A stretch of DNA of 64,000 nt, taken from contig CAMYVQ010000011.1 of assembly GCA_947302435.1 (NCBI GenBank), forward strand, positions 1 to 64,000. Reading direction: 5' to 3'. The DNA comes from an uncultured Prevotella sp. (GTDB lineage: Bacteria; Bacteroidota; Bacteroidia; Bacteroidales; Bacteroidaceae). Made by a program: the position numbers and the translations under genes. The notes below the pieces were generated by a model that saw only the letters and a list, made by a program, of their open reading frames with translations, did no database searches and had not been told where the DNA came from. Below, piece by piece: positions 58,203-64,000 of this stretch; position 1 is the stretch's first letter, and every line of letters begins with the position of its first letter.

Positions 58203-58316
58203 CCCCCTAAGGGGCCTGGGGGTCTGAACAGGCGCAGATTCCCCATAACACTAACTCATAAAAATGTGTCTGATAAACGCTTGTTCAGACCCCCACCCCC
58301 CTAACTTAGGGGGTAA
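58203..58316. repeat. G/C-rich inverted-repeat element, TCTGAACA family, second copy
   Basis: ccccctaaggggcctgggggtctgaaca ... tgttcagacccccacccccctaacttaggggg. Confidence 0.8.
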
Positions 58317-58323
58317 AGAAACA

Positions 58324-58833
58324 ATGAAAAAATTTATCATCTGCGCTATTTGCGCAATCTGCGGTCTCACCGCACAGGCACAGACCCAGGCCAAGTTCGG
58401 CCACGTGAACACTCAGGAAATCATTCAGGCCATGCCCGAATTTACCACAGCACGCAACGAGATCGAGACCCTCACCCAGCAGTATGAGGCCGACTTGAAA
58501 TCGATGCAGGACGAGCTCCAGAAGAAGGGAGAGGCTTTCGACAAAGAGGCAGCCACCCTGCCCGATAACATCAAGCAGCGTCGTCAGCAGGAACTGCAGG
58601 ACATGTACCAGAAGATCCAGCAGAGCTTCCAGGACAACCAGCAGGCTCTCCAGAAGGCCCAGCAGGAGAAGATGCAGGCCATCCAGACCAAGGTACTCGA
58701 TGCCATCAAGACAGTCGGACAGTCTGGCAGTTTCGTCTACATCATGGAGATGGGTGCTGGCATCCCTTACATCAGCACCACGCTTTCTGAGGATGTCACC
58801 GCCAAGGTGAAGACCCAGCTCGGTCTGAAGTAA
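58324..58833 (+). CDS. OmpH/Skp family chaperone (2)
   Basis: AKFGHVNTQEIIQAMPEFTTARNEIETLTQQYEADLKSMQ. Confidence 0.88.
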   Translation: MKKFIICAICAICGLTAQAQTQAKFGHVNTQEIIQAMPEFTTARNEIETLTQQYEADLKSMQDELQKKGEAFDKEAATLPDNIKQRRQQELQDMYQKIQQSFQDNQQALQKAQQEKMQAIQTKVLDAIKTVGQSGSFVYIMEMGAGIPYISTTLSEDVTAKVKTQLGLK

Positions 58834-58855
58834 ACAGACATTGTATTATAGCAAA

Positions 58856-58894
58856 CCGTCCAAGACTCTTGATTCGGGTCTTGGGCGGTTTTTT
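58856..58894 (+). terminator. Rho-independent terminator after ompH (2)
   Basis: CCGTCCAAGAC tcttgattcgg GTCTTGGGCGG TTTTTT. Confidence 0.88.
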
Positions 58895-58921
58895 GACAAA
58901 AGACGCGAAAGGAGGCAAGCG

Positions 58922-61075
58922 ATGGAAAACAGAGACATCAAACAAGTGTTGAAGGCGTACTATGGGTATGACTCATTCCGTCCCATGCAGGAGGAAATCA
59001 TTCTCCATACCGTCAACGGCGGCGATTCGCTGGTTCTGATGCCGACGGGGGGCGGCAAGTCTTTGTGCTTTCAGATGGCAGCCCTGATGATGGAGGGGAT
59101 GGCTGTAGTAGTCTCTCCACTCATCTCTCTGATGAAGGACCAGGTGGGCAGTCTGCAAGCCAACGGCATTATGGCGGAAGCACTGAACAGCGGCAACGAT
59201 GAAGGACTGAACAGCAACATCATCGAACGCTGCATGAAGGGGCAGGTGAAGCTGTTGTATATTTCTCCCGAACGACTGGTGGGGGGAATGATGCACCTGC
59301 TACAACAAGCCCATGTGTCACTGATTGCCATCGACGAGGCTCATTGCATATCGAGCTGGGGGCACGACTTCCGTCCCGAATACACCCAGTTGGGACTGTT
59401 GCGCGAACTGTTTCCGAAGGTTCCCATCATGGCCCTCACCGCCACTGCCGACAAAATCACTAAGCAAGACATCCTGGTGCAGCTCCACATCGAGCATGGG
59501 CGGACATTCATCGGCTCTTTCGACCGTCCGAACCTGAGTCTTGACGTGAAGCGCGGCTATTCGGCACGCGAGAAACTGCGCTCGCTTTTGGACCTGATCA
59601 GCAGGCATGCCGGGGAAAGCGGCATCATCTACTGTCTGGCACGAAAGACAACAGAAGACCTTGCCGCGAAGTTGAGGAAAGAGGGCATCTCCGTAGGAGT
59701 GTATCATGCCGGTCTGCTCAATACCGAACGGAACCGTGTCCAGGACGACTTCGTGACGGACAAAATACAGGTGATTTGTGCCACCATTGCCTTCGGTATG
59801 GGCATCGACAAGAGCAACATCCGCTTTGTGGCCCACTACAACCTGCCGAAGAGCATTGAGAGTTTCTATCAGGAGATCGGTCGTGGCGGGCGCGACGGCC
59901 TGCCCTGCGAAACCGTCCTCTATTATAATCTTGGAGACATTATCACCCTGCGCAAGTTTGTGGAGGAGAGCGGACAGAAGGAGATCAATCTGGAAAAACT
60001 GCAACGCATGCAGGAATATGCCGAGGCACAGGTTTGCCGTCGGCGCATTCTGTTGAACTATTTTGGTGAGACCAGCGACAAAGGTTGTGGCAACTGCGAT
60101 GTCTGCCACACGCCCCCACAGGTCTTCGACGGCACCATCATTGTCCAAAAAGCGCTGTCCGCCATCATGCGTACAAACGAGTCGGTCGGCTTTACGGTGG
60201 CTATCGACATCTTGCGCGGCAACCTGTCTGCCGAAATCGTTTCCCACAACTACAACCAGTTGAAGACCTTTGCCGCCGGGCGCGACATTCCCTATCGCGA
60301 CTGGCACGACTATCTGTTGCAGATGCTCCAAATGGGATTCATAGAGATTGCCTACAACGAAGACCGGCATATTCATGTCACCCAACTGGGAAAGGACATC
60401 CTTTTGGGCAAACGCAACATACAACTGGCCGTCATCAATCGTGAAGACTTCACTGTCAAAGCCCGGCGAAAAAAGCTGCAGGAAGAACAGCGGACAATCT
60501 CTGCACCCGTCGTGGGCAACGAGAATATGGAACTGTTCGACCGTCTGCGCGACATTCGCAAACGTATTGCCGAAAAGAACCAATGGCCGGCATACGTGGT
60601 CATGTCAGACCGTTCGCTCCATGCCCTCGCGTCAGAACAGCCAACGACTCTTCAGGCCTTTGGCAACATCTTCGGCATCGGCGAGCACAAGCGCGATGCC
60701 TACGGAGAGCAGTTTATTGCGGTCATCAAGGAGTATGCTGCTGACAAAGCAGAGACACCTTCCCAGATGGCCGGAGAAGCCGTCGATCACAGTTGGTTCA
60801 ATGAACTGGAACAGAAGTTAGACCGCCTACAGCTGGAAAAGGCCCGTATCGAAGAACAGATACAGGAGCTTCGTTCCCAAATACAGCATCAGATGGAGGA
60901 ACGGCATGTGGAGAAATTGGAGTCGGAAAAATACAGTGTCAGCTATTTCCCCACCCGGACCGTCATGCAGTTCGACAGCAAAGCCTTCAAGGAGGAGCAT
61001 GAAGACCTGTATTCCTCCTACTGCAAGCCCAAAGAAAAGGAGGCCTCGTTAGTGATTAAGCAGAAAAAAACATGA
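58922..61075 (+). CDS. recQ: ATP-dependent DNA helicase RecQ
   Basis: MPTGGGKSLCFQ, IDEAHCISSWGHDFRPEY, GIDKSNIRFVAHYNLPKSIESFYQEIGRGGRDG, HRDC region. Confidence 0.95.
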   Translation: MENRDIKQVLKAYYGYDSFRPMQEEIILHTVNGGDSLVLMPTGGGKSLCFQMAALMMEGMAVVVSPLISLMKDQVGSLQANGIMAEALNSGNDEGLNSNIIERCMKGQVKLLYISPERLVGGMMHLLQQAHVSLIAIDEAHCISSWGHDFRPEYTQLGLLRELFPKVPIMALTATADKITKQDILVQLHIEHGRTFIGSFDRPNLSLDVKRGYSAREKLRSLLDLISRHAGESGIIYCLARKTTEDLAAKLRKEGISVGVYHAGLLNTERNRVQDDFVTDKIQVICATIAFGMGIDKSNIRFVAHYNLPKSIESFYQEIGRGGRDGLPCETVLYYNLGDIITLRKFVEESGQKEINLEKLQRMQEYAEAQVCRRRILLNYFGETSDKGCGNCDVCHTPPQVFDGTIIVQKALSAIMRTNESVGFTVAIDILRGNLSAEIVSHNYNQLKTFAAGRDIPYRDWHDYLLQMLQMGFIEIAYNEDRHIHVTQLGKDILLGKRNIQLAVINREDFTVKARRKKLQEEQRTISAPVVGNENMELFDRLRDIRKRIAEKNQWPAYVVMSDRSLHALASEQPTTLQAFGNIFGIGEHKRDAYGEQFIAVIKEYAADKAETPSQMAGEAVDHSWFNELEQKLDRLQLEKARIEEQIQELRSQIQHQMEERHVEKLESEKYSVSYFPTRTVMQFDSKAFKEEHEDLYSSYCKPKEKEASLVIKQKKT

Positions 61076-61154
61076 AAAACTTGCAGACATCAGGATTTTC
61101 CTTTACCTTTGCAGGGATTAAATAGTAAATATCAATTTGTTATATTCTAAAACG

Positions 61155-61745
61155 ATGCTTACAATGAATAAAAAATGGGTATTGGCAATCGCACTTCTTG
61201 TTTTTCTTCCTATGGCTCTCCTGGCCCAGGAGGTGTCGGCTGAAGAAGAGACGACAGAACCTTCCGACACAACTACGCTTATCCGTCCGTCACTCATTTG
61301 CTTCGGCTATCTGAGCTACGATGCCGCCCTGAAGAGCATGCCAGAATATGCCAGTGCGCAGGAGGCCATTCAGACTAACCGCACGGCTTTCGAGCAGGAG
61401 ATGCAGCGCGTGGAGAACGAGTTCAACGAGAAGTATGAGTCGTTCCTCGAAGGACAGAAGGATTTTCCACGCACCATTCTGCTGAAACGCCAGAATGAGT
61501 TGCAGGAACTCATGAAACGCAACCTGGAGTTCAAGGCACAGGCCCACGAGGAACTGCAACAGACGGAAGAACGAGTCATGAAGCCCGTTCACGACCGCCT
61601 CAACGAGGTGCTGGCCGAGGTGGCCCGTGAGTTCAGTCTGGCCCTGATCATCAACACCGATACCAACGCCTGTCCTTTCATCGATCCCCGTATGGGCATG
61701 AACATCCAAGAAGAGGTGAACGGATATCTGAAAAGCAAGAAGTGA
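61155..61745 (+). CDS. OmpH/Skp family protein (3)
   Basis: CFGYLSYDAALKSMPEYASAQEAIQTNRTAFEQEMQRVENEFNEKY. Confidence 0.82.
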   Translation: MLTMNKKWVLAIALLVFLPMALLAQEVSAEEETTEPSDTTTLIRPSLICFGYLSYDAALKSMPEYASAQEAIQTNRTAFEQEMQRVENEFNEKYESFLEGQKDFPRTILLKRQNELQELMKRNLEFKAQAHEELQQTEERVMKPVHDRLNEVLAEVAREFSLALIINTDTNACPFIDPRMGMNIQEEVNGYLKSKK

Positions 61746-62581
61746 GAAGAGGAATGTGTGATTCTGGTCCCATTGGCATTTTCGACAGCGGCTACGGCGG
61801 ACTGACCATCCTCGACGGCATCCGCCAGTTGCTTCCTGAATACGACTACTTGTATTTGGGCGACAATGCCCGGACTCCCTACGGCCCGCGTTCCTTTGAA
61901 GTCGTTTACGAGTTCACCCGTCAGGCTGTCCATTTCCTCTTTGAGCGCGGTTGTCAGTTAGTCATCCTCGGCTGCAACACCGCTTCGGCCAAGGCCCTGC
62001 GCAGCATTCAGCAGAACGACCTTCCACATTGGGATCCCAACCGCCGCGTGTTGGGTGTCATCCGCCCCACAGCCGAAATCATCGGCAACCTCACCCGCAC
62101 CCGTCATATTGGCGTGTTAGCCACCGAGGGAACCATCAAGAGCGAGAGCTACAACCTGGAAATCCAGAAGCTTCACCCCGACATCAAGGTCTCGGGTGTG
62201 GCCTGCCCGTTCTGGGTGCCGTTGGTGGAATACAACGAGGCCGACTCGCCCGGAGCCGACTATTTCGTGAAGAAGCGCATCGACCAGCTGATGGAGCTGG
62301 ACCCTCAGATCGATGCCATCATCTTAGGCTGCACGCACTATCCGCTACTGATGCCGAAGATCAAGAAGTTTGTCCGTCCCGACGTGCAGATTATTGCCCA
62401 GGGCAAATATGTTGCCAGTTCACTGAAGTCTTATTTGGAACGCCATCCTGACCTTGAGCAACGCTGTTCCAAGCACGCCACCACTCACTATCTCACCACC
62501 GAGAACCCCGAAACCTTCCGCGAGCACGCCCAGATTTTCCTGCACGAACCTGTCGAAGTAGAGAAAATCACACTGGGGTAA
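61742..62581 (+). CDS. murI: glutamate racemase
   Basis: PIGIFDSGYGGLTIL, GDNARTPYG, GCNTASA, LGCTHYPLL. Confidence 0.95.
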   Translation: MRRGMCDSGPIGIFDSGYGGLTILDGIRQLLPEYDYLYLGDNARTPYGPRSFEVVYEFTRQAVHFLFERGCQLVILGCNTASAKALRSIQQNDLPHWDPNRRVLGVIRPTAEIIGNLTRTRHIGVLATEGTIKSESYNLEIQKLHPDIKVSGVACPFWVPLVEYNEADSPGADYFVKKRIDQLMELDPQIDAIILGCTHYPLLMPKIKKFVRPDVQIIAQGKYVASSLKSYLERHPDLEQRCSKHATTHYLTTENPETFREHAQIFLHEPVEVEKITLG

Positions 62582-62630
62582 CCACCATTCCAACCGATTC
62601 ATCACACCTTTGCAAAAATAACAGAAGTAT

Positions 62631-62999
62631 ATGCAAGAAACCAGACAAAACAAAATAGCCCGACTGCTACAGAAGGAGCTGAGCATAATTTTCCAAGAAC
62701 AGACACGTGCCATGCGCGGCGTGATGGTCAGTGTGACACGCACCAAGGTGTCGCCCGACCTCAGCATCTGTACGGCCTATCTGAGCATCTTCCCCTCCGA
62801 GCGCGGTGAAGAGCTGCTTGCCAACATCGAGAAAAGCAACCAGCAGATTCGCTATGCCCTCGGACAGCGCGTGCGCCATCAGTTGCGCATCATTCCCGAA
62901 CTGCGCTTCTTTATCGACGACTCGCTCGACTATATCGACCGCATTGACGAACTATTGGGACGACCCACCACCAGCTCCTCCCTGAATGGAGGGGAGTAA
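62631..62999 (+). CDS. rbfA: ribosome-binding factor A
   Basis: QNKIARLLQKELSIIFQ ... IRYALGQRVRHQLRIIPELRFFIDDSLDYIDRIDELL. Confidence 0.92.
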   Translation: MQETRQNKIARLLQKELSIIFQEQTRAMRGVMVSVTRTKVSPDLSICTAYLSIFPSERGEELLANIEKSNQQIRYALGQRVRHQLRIIPELRFFIDDSLDYIDRIDELLGRPTTSSSLNGGE

Positions 63000-63068
63000 T
63001 TACCACACAAGGTCATGGGTGCCAGCATCAACAATCTGTCAACCCCCCTCCATTCAGGGAGGGGATGG
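62978..63068. repeat. inverted-repeat element across the rbfA stop and the next gene start
   Basis: ctccctgaatggaggggagtaa ... cccccctccattcagggagggg. Confidence 0.85.
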
Positions 63069-64000
63069 GGAAAGGTCTCTTTCTTCATTGCCCGTCGCTA
63101 CCTTTTCTCGAAAAAGTCGACCAATGCCATCAATGTCATCAGCGGCATCTCGGTGGTCGGTGTGGCCGTGGCCACCATGGCCTTAGTGGTGACGTTGAGC
63201 GTGTTCAACGGCTTCAGTGATCTTGTCGCCACCCTCTTCACGGCCTTCGACCCGCAGTTGGAGCTGACCCCCAAGGAGGGAAAGACAGCCCCTGCCGACG
63301 ATCCCGTGCTGACCGAAATCCGGCAACTGCCGCAGGTGAGCGTGGCCACCGAATGCGTGGAGGATCTGGCGTTAGTGGCCTATCGCGACCGTCAGGCCAT
63401 GGTGACCATCAAAGGTGTCGACGATAATTTCGACCAGCTCACCCATATCCGCGAAATCCTCTATGGCGACGGCCAGTTCGAGCTGCACGCCGCCGATCTC
63501 CAGTATGGCATTTTGGGCATCCAACTGGCCGAGCAGTTGGGCATGGGCTACCGCTTCGACGAGCCGCTGAAGGTCTACACGCCGCGCCGCGAGGGACAGG
63601 TGGACATCACCGCCCCCGAAGAAGGCTTCGTCGAGGACGAGCTTTATTCGCCAGGCGTGCTCTTCGCCGTCATGCAGGCAAAATACGATAAGGGCTATGT
63701 GCTCACCTCCGTAGGTTTTGCCCGTCGCATCTTCGACCAGCAGGGCATGCTCTCCTCATTAGCCCTGCGGCTGAAGCCCGGCAGCGACTTTGAGGCCGTG
63801 AAGAGCGAGATCAAGCGCATTGCCGGCGACCGCTACCATGTACGCGACCGCTATGAGCAACAGGACGAGACTTTTCGCATCATGAAGGTCGAGAAGCTCA
63901 TCGCCTATATTTTCCTGACTTTCATTCTGATGGTGGCCTGTTTCAACATTATCGGCTCCCTATCCATGCTCATCATCGACAAGCGTGAGGATGTGGTGAC
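63015..64000 (+). CDS. ABC transporter permease, LolC/LolE (FtsX-like) family, truncated at window end
   Basis: FFIARRYLFSKKSTNAINVISGISVVGVAVATMALVVTLSVFNGF ... EKLIAYIFLTFILMVACFNIIGSLSMLIIDKREDV; open to the window end. Confidence 0.88.
   Translation, partial: MGASINNLSTPLHSGRGWGKVSFFIARRYLFSKKSTNAINVISGISVVGVAVATMALVVTLSVFNGFSDLVATLFTAFDPQLELTPKEGKTAPADDPVLTEIRQLPQVSVATECVEDLALVAYRDRQAMVTIKGVDDNFDQLTHIREILYGDGQFELHAADLQYGILGIQLAEQLGMGYRFDEPLKVYTPRREGQVDITAPEEGFVEDELYSPGVLFAVMQAKYDKGYVLTSVGFARRIFDQQGMLSSLALRLKPGSDFEAVKSEIKRIAGDRYHVRDRYEQQDETFRIMKVEKLIAYIFLTFILMVACFNIIGSLSMLIIDKREDVV

Noticed and set aside
59318-60583. 421-aa minus-strand ORF opposite recQ
   Set aside because: Antisense shadow of a clearly conserved gene.
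1-64000. rRNA, tRNA, prophage or integrase/transposase genes
   Set aside because: None recognised by eye on either strand; a tRNAscan/Infernal run would be decisive.

Overview
Chromosomal window from a Bacteroidales bacterium, probably Prevotella/Segatella-like, judging from TAnnTTTG promoters, a TonB receptor/DUF4249 pair, a hybrid two-component system and secreted proteins with a 'DLQGRRL..PQKGIYIEDGRKK' tail. Most of it is ordinary core genome: purE, panE, argH, pyrE, comF, prmC, recX, two NSS transporters, prfB, an acyl-CoA ligase, a GH29 fucosidase locus, and the uppS-bamA-ompH-recQ-murI-rbfA envelope cluster. The unusual part is about 3.5-17 kb. It holds a tandem array of three membrane-anchored TPR/HTH regulators whose 3' ~200 codons and downstream ~70 bp are almost identical, while the central TPR sensor region is different in each. 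The truncated 3' end of a fourth copy is also present. The regulators alternate with a paralogous family of secreted DLQGRRL-tailed proteins. Toxin-antitoxin-type modules (hicAB, a HEPN/nucleotidyltransferase pair, a decayed MntA-HepT pair) sit at the cassette boundaries. Short hicB scars upstream of copies 2 and 3 suggest the array grew by duplication of a hicAB-containing unit. Next to it is an ATPase + DUF4435 operon resembling a reduced PARIS (AriA/AriB) defence system. A second theme is short G/C-rich, GAGAGTGG-type or TTCACTC-type repeats that have invaded genes and now encode signal peptides, loops or protein ends. All calls come from reading the sequence; no searches were run.
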